From Bacillota bacterium (GTDB taxonomy: Bacteria > Bacillota_E > JAJZYS01 > JAJYTV01): a stretch of DNA of 61,563 nucleotides. The notes under the pieces are model-generated. The model was not told where the DNA came from and ran no database searches. It saw only the letters and a program-made list of their open reading frames with translations. Position 1 is the stretch's first letter. Each line of letters starts with the position of its first letter. Both the position numbers and the translations under genes were made by a program. This document shows, in pieces, positions 24,611-33,337 of the stretch. The stretch covers positions 1-61,563 of the forward strand of contig JAJZVM010000022.1 in assembly GCA_021845645.1 (NCBI GenBank). Reading direction: 5' to 3'.

Positions 24611-26023
24611 ATGCAAAACGACAGGGCAGGACTCGAGACGGGTCTGGCGGAACATCCCTGGCTCGCAGTCGCCACGGTCTGCCTGGGCGCCGCGATGGCG
24701 GCGATCGACGCCAGCATCGTCAACGTGGGCCTGCCCACCATGCAGCACTTCTTCCATACGACCGTCAGCAATGTCGCTTGGGTGTCGCTCACCTACCTGC
24801 TCATCCTCACGACCGTCGTCGTTCTCGCCGGCCGCCTGGCGGACGGTATCGGGCGCTCGCGCATGTACCGCGCGGGCTTTCTCGTGTTCGGCGTCGCCTC
24901 GGCGGGCTGCGGCTTTGCGCCCAGCCTTGGCGTGCTGCTGATCTCCCGCCTGGTCCAGGGCGTGGGCGCGGCGATGCTGCAGGCGAACTCTGTCGCGATC
25001 GTGACGTCGAGCGTTCCCGCGTCGATGCGCGGCCGGGCGATCGGCGTGCAGGGCGCCGCCCAGGCCGTCGGACTCGCTATCGGACCCGCCATCGGCGGAT
25101 TCCTCCTTGCGGCCTTTTCCTGGCGCGCCATATTCCTCGTCAACCTGCCGATCGCAGCCCTCGCGCTGATCGTCGGACCGTACACCCTGCCGAAGGATCC
25201 CGCTAAGCGCACGATGCCGCACGTGGACCCGCTCTCGTCCGTGCTCATGGCCCTCGTGCTCGTGCTCGCGCTCGCCAGCCTCAACCCCTCGCTGCCTGGC
25301 CATCAGTTCTGGTACGCGGAGCTGTTGGCCGCGGTCGTGCTCGGCTACATCTTCGCGCGACGACAGGGGCTCGTGCCGACACCGCTGATCGAACCCGAAC
25401 TCGTCAAGATCCTCAACGTTACGGGCGGGGTCGTGCTGGGCGTTCTCTCGTTCAGCGTCCTCTACGGCGTCATCTTCCTGACGCCATACTACCTGCAGGA
25501 GGTGCGCCACCTGCCGGCCGCCCGCATGGGCCTCCTGCTCACGGCGATCGCGCTCGCGATGACGGCCGTCGCGCCGTTCGCCGGAACTTTCGCGGATCGC
25601 TTCGGCAACCGCAAGGTGGCCGTGGGCGGCCTGCTCATCCTCACCGCGGGCAGCGTGGCAATCTTCGCGTGGACACCCCTGACGAACTTCGCCTGGACGG
25701 TTCCTGCGATGGCCTTGATCGGCGCGGGCGCAGGGGTCTTCACGCCGCCCAACAACAGTTCCGTCATGGGTAGCGCGCCGCCGCATCACCTTGGTGTGAC
25801 AGGCGGCCTGCTCAACATGGGCCGCTCGATCGGCATGAGCCTTGGACAGGCGCTGGTCGCTAGCCTGTTCGAGCTCGGCTCCATGCACGGCAGCTACTTC
25901 AACGGCTTCCGCGAAGCCATGATACTGGTCCTCGTGATCGCCATCGTGGCCCTGGTGCTGCAGTGGTTCATGCCCAAGGACAGCGGCACAGCCGGCCACG
26001 ACATGCCGTTCCTGCCGGATTGA
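24611..26023 (+). CDS. MFS drug-efflux transporter (DHA2/EmrB-QacA type)
   Basis: A 470-residue, 14-helix proton antiporter. The DHA2 signatures are clear: AIDASIVNVGLPT in helix 1, GRLADGIGRSRMYRAG in the 2-3 loop, and motif C VGLAIGPAIGGFL in helix 5. It exports hydrophobic compounds from the cytoplasm; the substrate is unknown. It is divergent from and probably controlled by the LysR-type regulator. The end lies 27 bases from the convergent YwiC-like gene. Confidence 0.92.
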   Translation: MQNDRAGLETGLAEHPWLAVATVCLGAAMAAIDASIVNVGLPTMQHFFHTTVSNVAWVSLTYLLILTTVVVLAGRLADGIGRSRMYRAGFLVFGVASAGCGFAPSLGVLLISRLVQGVGAAMLQANSVAIVTSSVPASMRGRAIGVQGAAQAVGLAIGPAIGGFLLAAFSWRAIFLVNLPIAALALIVGPYTLPKDPAKRTMPHVDPLSSVLMALVLVLALASLNPSLPGHQFWYAELLAAVVLGYIFARRQGLVPTPLIEPELVKILNVTGGVVLGVLSFSVLYGVIFLTPYYLQEVRHLPAARMGLLLTAIALAMTAVAPFAGTFADRFGNRKVAVGGLLILTAGSVAIFAWTPLTNFAWTVPAMALIGAGAGVFTPPNNSSVMGSAPPHHLGVTGGLLNMGRSIGMSLGQALVASLFELGSMHGSYFNGFREAMILVLVIAIVALVLQWFMPKDSGTAGHDMPFLPD

Positions 26024-26050
26024 CGGCTCGGGCCGCGCGTTCTGCCGCTG

Positions 26051-26887
26051 TCAGGCGTGCGCGACCAAGGTGAAGAGAACCATGACCGCCGTGGCCAGGG
26101 CCACCTCCTGGCGTCCCAGCCGGTTCATCTCGAGCCACGGCCCCCCGCTGCCGAGCCACAGATACGCCCGTACCATCTGCGGCAGGAGCGGCACCGCCGC
26201 CCAGATTGGCAGGTAGCCGAACAGGCTGACGACGACGACCCCCACCGTGATCAACGAGGCCGATCCTGCCATGAGGATCGTCCCCTGCCGCACCTCCTCG
26301 GCCTCCATGTGCGTGCGCGCGGCCACGATCTGCAGACGCAGGAAGCCCACTCCGTAGAGGAAGTGCAGCACGAGTCCGAGGTAAATGATCCACATCGCCA
26401 TATCCGGCCGCAGCCCTAGCGCCAGCCACGTGCCAGGTACAACGAGCAGTAACCCCCATGTCGCGACCAGCTCGCGCAGGGTGCGCCATCTCTCGCCCCA
26501 GAAGCCGAGCAGGATGGCAACCGCGTAAAAGGGTGCGGCCAGAAACGGAAGCAGGTAGATGGCGGCGTTCCGGGCTTCGCTGGCTGCGGCCGCTCCGAAT
26601 GCGCCCGAGAGCAGCAGTTCGCAGAGCAAGACGCCGAGGCAGTTCCAGGCCCGGCCGGGCTCGGACCCGGATACGCGAAGGAGCCGCTCAAGCGGCTCCT
26701 TCGCCATCAGCAGGAGAACCATTGCCGGCAGGAGCCATACGGCCGCCCAGGTGAGGTCGTCCGCCACGGCCAGCGCCGTCACGTAGCCCGTGATGAGCAT
26801 CGACCAGGCGCCATATTCGCGCGGCAGCAGCCACCACAAGCCTTTGCGCGGCGCCGCAGCCCCCCTTATCGCTTGTGCAGTGTACAT
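26051..26887 (-). CDS. YwiC-like integral membrane protein
   Basis: A 278-residue protein with about eight membrane helices and the family signature LLPREYGAWSML near residues 20-31. In Bacillus the homologue lies near anaerobic-respiration genes, but its function is not established. Here it is the last gene of the menaquinone/heme/isoprenoid operon, ten bases after ispH, which suggests a link to heme or quinone-dependent respiration. Confidence 0.82.
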   Translation of the reverse strand: MYTAQAIRGAAAPRKGLWWLLPREYGAWSMLITGYVTALAVADDLTWAAVWLLPAMVLLLMAKEPLERLLRVSGSEPGRAWNCLGVLLCELLLSGAFGAAAASEARNAAIYLLPFLAAPFYAVAILLGFWGERWRTLRELVATWGLLLVVPGTWLALGLRPDMAMWIIYLGLVLHFLYGVGFLRLQIVAARTHMEAEEVRQGTILMAGSASLITVGVVVVSLFGYLPIWAAVPLLPQMVRAYLWLGSGGPWLEMNRLGRQEVALATAVMVLFTLVAHA

Positions 26888-26897
26888 GCTGACGCCC

Positions 26898-27794
26898 TCA
26901 CTCCCGCCTGTCGCCCACCTGGGACTGGCTTTCGAATTGCTCGAGGAAGTGGATCACGTCCCGTGTGATCGGGCTCGGTGTCGACGACCCCGACGTGACG
27001 CCGACCGTCGCCTTGCCTTCGAGCCAGCGCGGATCGATGTCGTCCACGCCGTCGACGAGATAGGCCGGGCGCGCTGCCTGCTCCTTGACCACCTGCACCA
27101 GGCGGTTCGAGTTGTTGGAACGCGTGTCGCCCACCACGATGACGAGATCGCAAGCCTCCGCCTGGCGCACGGCCGCCTCCTGGCGCAGCTGCGTCGCTAG
27201 GCAGATCTCGTTGTACACCTCGACCTCGGGGTAGAGTTGCCTGAGCTGCGCGATCGTGGCGTCCGTATCCCAGCGCGAAAGTGTCGTCTGGGTCACGACG
27301 GCGAGTCTCTTCCCGGCCAGGTCCAATTCACGCACATCTTCCGCCGTCTCGATGAGGTGCACACGGTCTGGCGCCTCCCCCATCGCGCCCTCGGGCTCCG
27401 GGTGGCCGCGACGGCCGATATAGAGGACGGTGTATCCCTCGTCGGCGAGCGTGCGGATGAGGTCATGGGTCTTCGTGACGTCGGGACAGGTGGCGTCCAC
27501 GACGTCCAGGCCCTTCTCCGCGGCGCGCCGCCGCACTTCCTGCGAGACGCCATGCGCGGTGAAGATCACCGTGCCTTCGCTGACACGTTCCAGCAGTTCG
27601 AGTCGGTTCTCGCCGTCCAGCGATACGACCCCGTAGCGGTCGAGCTCCTCGACCGCATGGCGGTTATGCACGATCAGACCGAGGACGAAGATCGGCTTGC
27701 GCGTCTTCGGGTCCTCCGCCACCTGCCGCACCAGCTTCTGGGCGTCGACGACGCCGTAACAATAGCCGCGCGGCGTAATCCTCACGACCTGCAC
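26898..27794 (-). CDS. ispH: 4-hydroxy-3-methylbut-2-enyl diphosphate reductase
   Basis: A 298-residue iron-sulfur enzyme catalysing the last step of the MEP isoprenoid pathway (HMBPP to IPP and DMAPP). The three cluster cysteines are visible in GYCYGV (residue 12-13 region), DATCPDVTKTHD and NEICLATQLRQ. Diphosphate-binding histidines lie in LIVHNRHAVEEL and FTAHGVS, and VVGDTRSNNSNRL is conserved. Start GTG 27794 is chosen because GGGGGGAG lies seven bases upstream. It lies 22 bases after hemB; IPP is also the precursor of the menaquinone side chain made with the operon's MenG. Confidence 0.95.
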   Translation of the reverse strand: MQVVRITPRGYCYGVVDAQKLVRQVAEDPKTRKPIFVLGLIVHNRHAVEELDRYGVVSLDGENRLELLERVSEGTVIFTAHGVSQEVRRRAAEKGLDVVDATCPDVTKTHDLIRTLADEGYTVLYIGRRGHPEPEGAMGEAPDRVHLIETAEDVRELDLAGKRLAVVTQTTLSRWDTDATIAQLRQLYPEVEVYNEICLATQLRQEAAVRQAEACDLVIVVGDTRSNNSNRLVQVVKEQAARPAYLVDGVDDIDPRWLEGKATVGVTSGSSTPSPITRDVIHFLEQFESQSQVGDRRE

Positions 27795-27816
27795 CGGCGA
27801 ACTCCCCCCAAAGCCG

Positions 27817-28794
27817 TCAGCGTGCGAGAGCGCGCCTAGCCCACTCATAGGCGTAATAGGTGACGATGAAGCGGGCACCTGCCCGCTTAAAGGCCACAAG
27901 CGACTCGCCCACCACTTGGTCGCGGTCGAGCCAGCCGCGCTCGGCGGCCGCTTCCAGCATGGCATATTCGCCTGACACTTGGTAGGCCCCGACCGGCACC
28001 TGGGCCTCACTCGCCACCTTCGCCAGAATGTCGAGATAGGGCATCCCGGGCTTGACGAGAAGCATGTCGGCACCTTCGGCCACATCGAGGCGCGCCTCGC
28101 GCAGCGCGTCGCGTCCGTTGCGGAAGTCCATCTGGTAGCCCGAACGATCGCCGTGCTGCGGCGCCGACCCGGCCGCCTCGCGGAAGGGGCCGTAGAATCC
28201 CGAGCGGTACTTGACGGCGTACGACAGGATGGCTGTCTGGCTGAAGCCCGCACTGTCGAGACCTGCGCGCAGTGCCGCGACCCGCCCGTCCATCATGTCG
28301 GAAGGGGCGATCACGTCCGCCCCGGCCTCCGCTTGGCTGACCGCCGCGGCCGCGAGCAGAGGCAGGGTCGCGTCGTTGTCCACGCTGCCGTCCTCGCGCA
28401 GTACCCCGCAGTGGCCGTGGTTTGTATATTCGCACAGGCAGGTGTCCGCCATCACCAGGAGGTCTGGTACCGCCTGCTTGATGCGGCGCGTCGCGTCCTG
28501 GACCGGCGCGTCGAGGCGAGCGGCCCAGCTGCCTGCGGAGTCCTTCTCCGGCGGAATGCCGAAAAGCAGCACTGCCGGCACACCCGCACGGTAGATGGCT
28601 TCGGCCTCCTTGGCGGCCTCGTCGGCAGAGAGATGCTCCTGTCCCGGCAGGGATGAGATCGGACGGCGGACACCCTGCCCCGGCACGACGAACAGCGGCT
28701 GGACGAGGTCCTTGGCCCTGATGTCCCATTCCGCCACGAGGTCGCGCATCGCTCGGCTCGCCCGCAGTCGCCTGGGACGTTCGATCAGCTTCAT
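27817..28794 (-). CDS. hemB: Delta-aminolevulinic acid dehydratase (porphobilinogen synthase)
   Basis: A 325-residue enzyme condensing two ALA molecules to porphobilinogen. The zinc-site cysteines in MADTCLCEYTNHGHCGV (near residue 116-132) mark the Zn-dependent class. Schiff-base lysines lie in AVKYRSGFYGPF and LLVKPGMPYLD. ATG 28794 overlaps the hemD stop (ATGA), and AAGGAGTG sits ten bases upstream. The family length is normal. Confidence 0.96.
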   Translation of the reverse strand: MKLIERPRRLRASRAMRDLVAEWDIRAKDLVQPLFVVPGQGVRRPISSLPGQEHLSADEAAKEAEAIYRAGVPAVLLFGIPPEKDSAGSWAARLDAPVQDATRRIKQAVPDLLVMADTCLCEYTNHGHCGVLREDGSVDNDATLPLLAAAAVSQAEAGADVIAPSDMMDGRVAALRAGLDSAGFSQTAILSYAVKYRSGFYGPFREAAGSAPQHGDRSGYQMDFRNGRDALREARLDVAEGADMLLVKPGMPYLDILAKVASEAQVPVGAYQVSGEYAMLEAAAERGWLDRDQVVGESLVAFKRAGARFIVTYYAYEWARRALAR

Positions 28795-29882
28795 GTGGAT
28801 GTCACTCCTTCGGACGAGCCCTTGGGGCCTGGGAGTACCTGCCGGAGCGCGGCAAGAATCGCTGCAAGTCCGGGCGATGCGGCCTGTGCGGCCGGCGCCA
28901 GCCCCAACTCGAGGCATGCGGCTCGGGTCGTGGGGCCGATCGCGACGGTCGGCACGCCGTTCAGAAAACCCCGCGGCAGGGCCGACACGGCCCCTTGCAC
29001 TGCCGACGGGCTGTAGAACACCGCCGCGTCGGGTGGCCCAGTGTTCACGAGCGCCGCGGCTTGGACTTTGTCCGCCTGACGCACGGTCCGGTAGAGCGGC
29101 ACGGCATCGCTCCGCAGTCCCAGTTCCCCAAGCGCCGCGAGCAAGGCCTGGTCGACGGGATCCGGACCGAGCAAGAGCGCCCGGTCCCCTGGGCGCACGC
29201 GGCCGGCCAGCTGCGCGGCGAGACCTGATGCCGTACCTTCGCGGGCAATCTCGGCGAGAAGTCCCCTGGCCCGCAGGGAAAGCGCCGTCGCGGGACCCAC
29301 GGCCAGGAGGCGCGCATCGCCCAGACGCCGCACATCCATGGCTTTCGCGTCCAGCGCGGCGAAAAAATTCTGTACCGCGTTCTGGCTCGTGAAGAGCATG
29401 TAGCGGTAGGTTCCGAGACGCTCGAGCGCGCCCTCGAGTGGCGATGCGTCAACTGCCGGCTCGATGCTGAGGGCAGCCAGCAGGACGGGTTCGGCGCCGC
29501 GCAAGCGCAATGCGCCGAGCAGCGCGCCGGCCTGCGCCGCCGCACGGGTCACCAGGACACGGCGGCCGGCGTAGGGCGGAGGCTGAACCATGGGGCCGCA
29601 GGGCCCAAGCGTCGGCAGACTCACCACCGCGTGACCCTGCCCGAGAAAGGACTCGGCCTCGGCGGCCAGCGCCTCCGAAGGGCCATAGAGGCGCGCCACG
29701 ACGCCCTCGCGGCGCTGCATGACCAGCGCGGGCGGAACAACCTGCGCCTGCGGGCGCAGGTAGAGTTCGAGCGACGCGGGCAAGGCCGCGGCGCTTGACA
29801 CGATCGGTGCGGCATCGAGCAGTTCGCCGAGGAGAGGCGTCGCTGACGGGTCCCAATAGGCGTAGAAAACCTCAAGGGCCAT
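28791..29882 (-). CDS. hemD: Uroporphyrinogen-III synthase with N-terminal extension
   Basis: A 363-residue protein. The C-terminal 250 residues (from RRVLVTRAA near 107) form a HemD domain that closes hydroxymethylbilane into uroporphyrinogen III; VLVTR, MLFTSQNAVQNFF and AVFYSPSAVQG fit the family. The first 105 residues are extra. Pieces such as VFYAYWDPSATPLL and VARLYGPSEALAAEAE faintly resemble the SAM-dependent uroporphyrinogen methylase that is fused to HemD in some bacteria, but GGDPF-type catalytic motifs are missing. It overlaps hemC by 11 bases and hemB by 4. Confidence 0.85.
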   Translation of the reverse strand: MALEVFYAYWDPSATPLLGELLDAAPIVSSAAALPASLELYLRPQAQVVPPALVMQRREGVVARLYGPSEALAAEAESFLGQGHAVVSLPTLGPCGPMVQPPPYAGRRVLVTRAAAQAGALLGALRLRGAEPVLLAALSIEPAVDASPLEGALERLGTYRYMLFTSQNAVQNFFAALDAKAMDVRRLGDARLLAVGPATALSLRARGLLAEIAREGTASGLAAQLAGRVRPGDRALLLGPDPVDQALLAALGELGLRSDAVPLYRTVRQADKVQAAALVNTGPPDAAVFYSPSAVQGAVSALPRGFLNGVPTVAIGPTTRAACLELGLAPAAQAASPGLAAILAALRQVLPGPKGSSEGVTST

Positions 29883-30792
29883 CCGCGGCCGCCCCCCCGA
29901 GTATCCGCCCAGCGCCGCCCAGCAGGAGCTGTTTCGCCGCCTCGCGCCCGAGCTCTTCCGCCTGCTCGCCTTCAAGACTGACGCGCATCGCAACGCCGCC
30001 GTCGGGCGCGAACACCCCCGCGGTCAGGACGAGACGGGGACCCTGGCGTCGCGCCAAGGCTCCCACCGGCAGGCTGCAGCCGCTGCCGAGTTCCCTCAGT
30101 ACGGTGCGCTCGCAGAGCGCGACCTCCTCCGTCAGCGCATGGCTGACGCCTCTCAGCCATGGCAGGATGTCCGTCCGACCTTCGGCCGCCTCGACGGCAA
30201 TGATGCCCTGCGCCGGTGCCCCCAGCACCTCGTCCGGCTCCAGGTACTGGGCGATCGCGGCAGCGCGACCGTCCCGCAAGAGGCCTGCGGCAGCCATGAC
30301 GAGCGCATCGTACTCGCCATCGGCGAGCTTGCGCAGTCGCGTCCCGACATTGCCACGTACGTCGGCGACCTGGAGGTCCGGCCGGAGGTGCAGGAGCTGT
30401 GCCTGTCGTCTGGGACTCGACGTGCCGACGCGCGCGCCGTAAGGCAGGCTGGCAAGTGTCAGGCCCTGCGGACCCACAAGCGCATCGCGCGGGTCCTCGC
30501 GCGGCAAGAGCGCCGCAATGACGAGGCCATGCGCCAGTTCGGTCGGCAGGTCCTTGAGGCTGTGCACAGCGACATCGGCCTCACCGCGCCTGAGCATCGC
30601 CTCGATCTCCTGCGTGAACACGCCCTTGCCGCCGATGCGGCTAAGACCGACGTCCTGCCTGACGTCGCCTTCGGTCTCGACCTCGACGTAATGGATATCG
30701 GCCTGCGGCTCGGCTGCCGCGAGCGCAGCGCCAAACAGCTCGGCCTGCCTTTTGGCAAGAGGGCTGCGCCGCGAGGCGATGCGGACCTCCAT
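29872..30792 (-). CDS. hemC: Hydroxymethylbilane synthase (porphobilinogen deaminase)
   Basis: A 306-residue enzyme that polymerises four porphobilinogens on a dipyrromethane cofactor. The cofactor-attachment cysteine is in LGSGCSLPVGAL (near residue 241), and HSLKDLP plus GTSSPRRQAQLL provide the substrate and cofactor contacts. ATG 30792 follows a GGGGGTGATGG site and matches the family start (MEVRIASRRSPLA). It lies 68 bases after hemA in the same operon. Confidence 0.96.
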   Translation of the reverse strand: MEVRIASRRSPLAKRQAELFGAALAAAEPQADIHYVEVETEGDVRQDVGLSRIGGKGVFTQEIEAMLRRGEADVAVHSLKDLPTELAHGLVIAALLPREDPRDALVGPQGLTLASLPYGARVGTSSPRRQAQLLHLRPDLQVADVRGNVGTRLRKLADGEYDALVMAAAGLLRDGRAAAIAQYLEPDEVLGAPAQGIIAVEAAEGRTDILPWLRGVSHALTEEVALCERTVLRELGSGCSLPVGALARRQGPRLVLTAGVFAPDGGVAMRVSLEGEQAEELGREAAKQLLLGGAGRILGGAAADGP

Positions 30793-30860
30793 TCCATCAC
30801 CCCCACCTGGCCAATGCACCGGGCCGAGCCCGGCTCGGCGCCAGCGAGAAATCCCCGTGC

Positions 30861-32141
30861 TCAGGCCTCCTGCGGCCAGTCGGGGCCGTCGAGCCGGAAC
30901 ATCTCCGCCGCAAGGCGCAGGCAGTTCTCGCCATCGTCCCGCAGCGCACACTCTTTCAGTGCCAGCGTGGGATCGTTGAGCAACTTGTTCACAATGCGCG
31001 AAGCCAGCTGCTCGATCACCTGCTTTTCGCTGTCGGGGACCTCACCCAAGCGCCGGAACGCCCGCCGCAACTCGGCTTCGCGTACCTCGTCCGCCTTGCC
31101 GCGCAAGGAGCGGATGAGCGGTAGAGCCTGTCGCTCGCAACGGCGGCGTTCGAAATCCGCCGCGGCGGCCAGGACGACGGTCTGCGCCGCGGCGGCCGCC
31201 TGCAGCCGCTGCTGGCGCTGCGCGAGGCTGATCGCGGAGAGGTCGTCGAGCCCGTACAGTTCCGCACCAGGCAATGCCCCGCACCCAAGCTCGATATCGC
31301 GCGGCAACGACAGGTCGACCAGTAGCATTCGCCGGCCGCCTCGCCTGCGCATGGCCTCGCGCAGATCCTTGGCATATAAAACCTCGTGTGGCGCACCCGT
31401 CGAACTCAGGACGACATCGGCCTGCGCGAGGTAGTCGTCGATCTCCGCCCAGCCGATGGCCACGCCACCCGCCTCCCGCGCGAGCGCCGAAGCCCTCTGG
31501 CGGGTCCTGTTCGCGATCACGAGGCGCACGTCGCCCGCTTCGCGCAGGTGCTCGCAGCAGAGTCGCGCCACTTCGCCAGCGCCGATCAACAGTACGGTGC
31601 GGCCTGAGAGATCCGGGAACGTGCGTTTGGCCAGGGCGACGGCAGCGCTGCCCACGGAGACCGGATGGTGGTCCATGCCCGTCTCACGGTGCGCCCGCCG
31701 GGCCGCGGCAAGGGCCGCCTGCACGAGCATGCTCAGTTCCTTGCCGACGGCGCCCGCGGCGGCGGCCTGCTGGAAGGCCTGCTTGACCTGGCCAAGGATC
31801 TGCGTCTCGCCGATGAGCTGCGCCTCGAGGCCCGCCGCGACCAGGAACAGATGACGCACGACATCCTGTCCGTCGAGGCGGAAGGCGTAGCGCCCCAGCA
31901 CCGGTGTGGGCGTCTGGGTCACCGTGGCGAACACCGTCTGGAGCAGGGGGGCAACCTCGTCTACGACGCCGAAAGCGTAGATCTCGCTGCGGTTGCAGGT
32001 ATGAAGCACGAAGGCCTCCTGCGCCACCTCGAGCACGCGTCTATAGACCTCGTCGATATGCGGCTCGAGCGACAGGCGACCCCGCATGTCGAGATCGGTC
32101 CCCTGGTGGCTGACGCCGAGAAAGGTCCAGCCCGTCTTCAT
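30861..32141 (-). CDS. hemA: Glutamyl-tRNA reductase
   Basis: A 426-residue NADPH enzyme that starts C5-pathway tetrapyrrole synthesis by reducing Glu-tRNA to glutamate-1-semialdehyde. The catalytic cysteine is in LHTCNRSEIYA (near residue 50), and GETQILGQVKQA, the NADPH site LLIGAGEVARL and the C-terminal dimerisation helices are present. The extreme N-terminus KTGWTFLGVSHQG lacks the Lys-Lys heme-regulation motif of enteric HemA. It overlaps menG by four bases. The aminomutase hemL is not in the window. Confidence 0.96.
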   Translation of the reverse strand: MKTGWTFLGVSHQGTDLDMRGRLSLEPHIDEVYRRVLEVAQEAFVLHTCNRSEIYAFGVVDEVAPLLQTVFATVTQTPTPVLGRYAFRLDGQDVVRHLFLVAAGLEAQLIGETQILGQVKQAFQQAAAAGAVGKELSMLVQAALAAARRAHRETGMDHHPVSVGSAAVALAKRTFPDLSGRTVLLIGAGEVARLCCEHLREAGDVRLVIANRTRQRASALAREAGGVAIGWAEIDDYLAQADVVLSSTGAPHEVLYAKDLREAMRRRGGRRMLLVDLSLPRDIELGCGALPGAELYGLDDLSAISLAQRQQRLQAAAAAQTVVLAAAADFERRRCERQALPLIRSLRGKADEVREAELRRAFRRLGEVPDSEKQVIEQLASRIVNKLLNDPTLALKECALRDDGENCLRLAAEMFRLDGPDWPQEA

Positions 32142-32851
32142 TCCGCTGCAACCCCCTGGTGGATGGCGACAGAGCCGAGGGTTAGGGGCCAAGTTTCGAC
32201 CTTCTCGAATCCCGCCCCGCGATAGAGGTCAGCCAGAGCCGCGCGGCCCGGAAACCTGCGATGGGACTCGGGCAGCCAGGCATAGGCCGCGCCACCGCGG
32301 CCCGCGAGCCGTCCGAGGACCGGCACGATGCCGTAGAAAAACAGCTTGAAGCCGAAGAAGTAAAGGGGATTGGTCGGGCGCGAGACCTCGAGCGACAAGG
32401 CGCGTCCCCCAGGACGCAGCACGCGGCGCATCTCCTTCAGCGCGGTCGGCAGATCGGGGAAGTTGCGCAGGCCGAAACCGCATGTCACGAGGTCGAAGCT
32501 CGCGTCGGGGAAGGGCAGTTGCAGAGCGTTGCCCTCGACGAGTTCTATGCGCGAGGCAAGACCGCGCTCGGCGACCTTGCGCTCCGCGACCTCGAGCATG
32601 TCGTGGCTGAGGTCCAGGCCCGTGACGTGCACCCCTGGCGCAAGTTGTGCAATCATGATCGCAAGGTCGCCTGTGCCAGTGGCGAGGTCAAGACACCGCT
32701 CGCCATCCACGGGCGAGACCTGTTCGAGGAACCTGCGCTGCCACCTGCCCCATTGGCCAAGCGTGATCACGCGGTTCATCGGGTCGTAGACTTGCGCGAT
32801 GTCGCCGAAGATGCGTCGGATCTTGGCGTCATGCGGTTCGTGGCGGGCCAA
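32138..32851 (-). CDS. menG: Demethylmenaquinone methyltransferase
   Basis: A 237-residue SAM methyltransferase for the last step of menaquinone synthesis. UbiE/MenG signatures are present: YDPMNRVITLGQWGRWQRR near residues 20-38, motif I DLATGTGDLA, FPDASFDLVTCGFGLRNFPD, and the late LYFFGFKLFFYGIVPVLGRL. Start TTG 32851 is chosen for the GGGAGG seven bases upstream. Its menaquinone product would serve NDH-2, Sdh and CydAB encoded in the same window. Confidence 0.93.
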   Translation of the reverse strand: MARHEPHDAKIRRIFGDIAQVYDPMNRVITLGQWGRWQRRFLEQVSPVDGERCLDLATGTGDLAIMIAQLAPGVHVTGLDLSHDMLEVAERKVAERGLASRIELVEGNALQLPFPDASFDLVTCGFGLRNFPDLPTALKEMRRVLRPGGRALSLEVSRPTNPLYFFGFKLFFYGIVPVLGRLAGRGGAAYAWLPESHRRFPGRAALADLYRGAGFEKVETWPLTLGSVAIHQGVAAE

Positions 32852-32868
32852 GACGGCGCCTCCCAACT

Positions 32869-33180
32869 TCAACTTTCCCGCCCGGGCTGTGCAGGATCCC
32901 GCGCAAGCACATAAACGCGGCGGCCCGAGACAGGGTGCTGCCAGACTTCGACCGTGCGTCGGCTGGTGGGATCGACAAAGCGTTCGCCGGCAAAGACGAA
33001 TCCATCGGGTGGATCCGCAAGCTCCGGCTGGTAGCGCGGGCCGACCAGCAGGCCCGCCAGCAGCAGAAGAAGTCCCATACCGGCCAGGTACGCCGCAGCA
33101 AACGCTCCCGTCGCGAGGAACCAAACGAGCCCTGTCGCGAGCAGCAGCCCACCGACCAAGAGAAACCAGCGATTGCGCAT
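32869..33180 (-). CDS. Two-helix membrane protein heading the heme operon
   Basis: A 103-residue protein with two adjacent membrane helices (residues 5-27 and 29-45) and a hydrophilic C-terminal half containing TSRRTVEVWQHPVSGRRVYV. GGAGGC precedes ATG 33180. It is the first gene of the menG-hem-ispH operon, 17 bases ahead of menG. I do not recognise a family; a role in anchoring or sensing for quinone or heme synthesis is only a guess from position. Confidence 0.6.
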   Translation of the reverse strand: MRNRWFLLVGGLLLATGLVWFLATGAFAAAYLAGMGLLLLLAGLLVGPRYQPELADPPDGFVFAGERFVDPTSRRTVEVWQHPVSGRRVYVLARDPAQPGRES

Positions 33181-33220
33181 GTCGAGATGCCTCCACGGCA
33201 ACCTGGCCGATTCCTTCGAC

Positions 33221-33229
33221 AGTTTAGCA
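33221..33229 (-). promoter_or_regulatory. Candidate extended -10 promoter of the heme operon
   Basis: On the minus strand TGC-TAAACT lies 41 bases before the first gene of the operon. No convincing -35 element is present, so this is a weak assignment. Confidence 0.35.
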
Positions 33230-33337
33230 CAGGCACGGCAACAGCGTGGGTCGAAGCGCTCGCCAAGTGCTGGACACTGCGCTATATTGACCCCATCGGC
33301 CAGGCGTCAGCCCAATTCGTAATTGTGAGGCAGCCCC

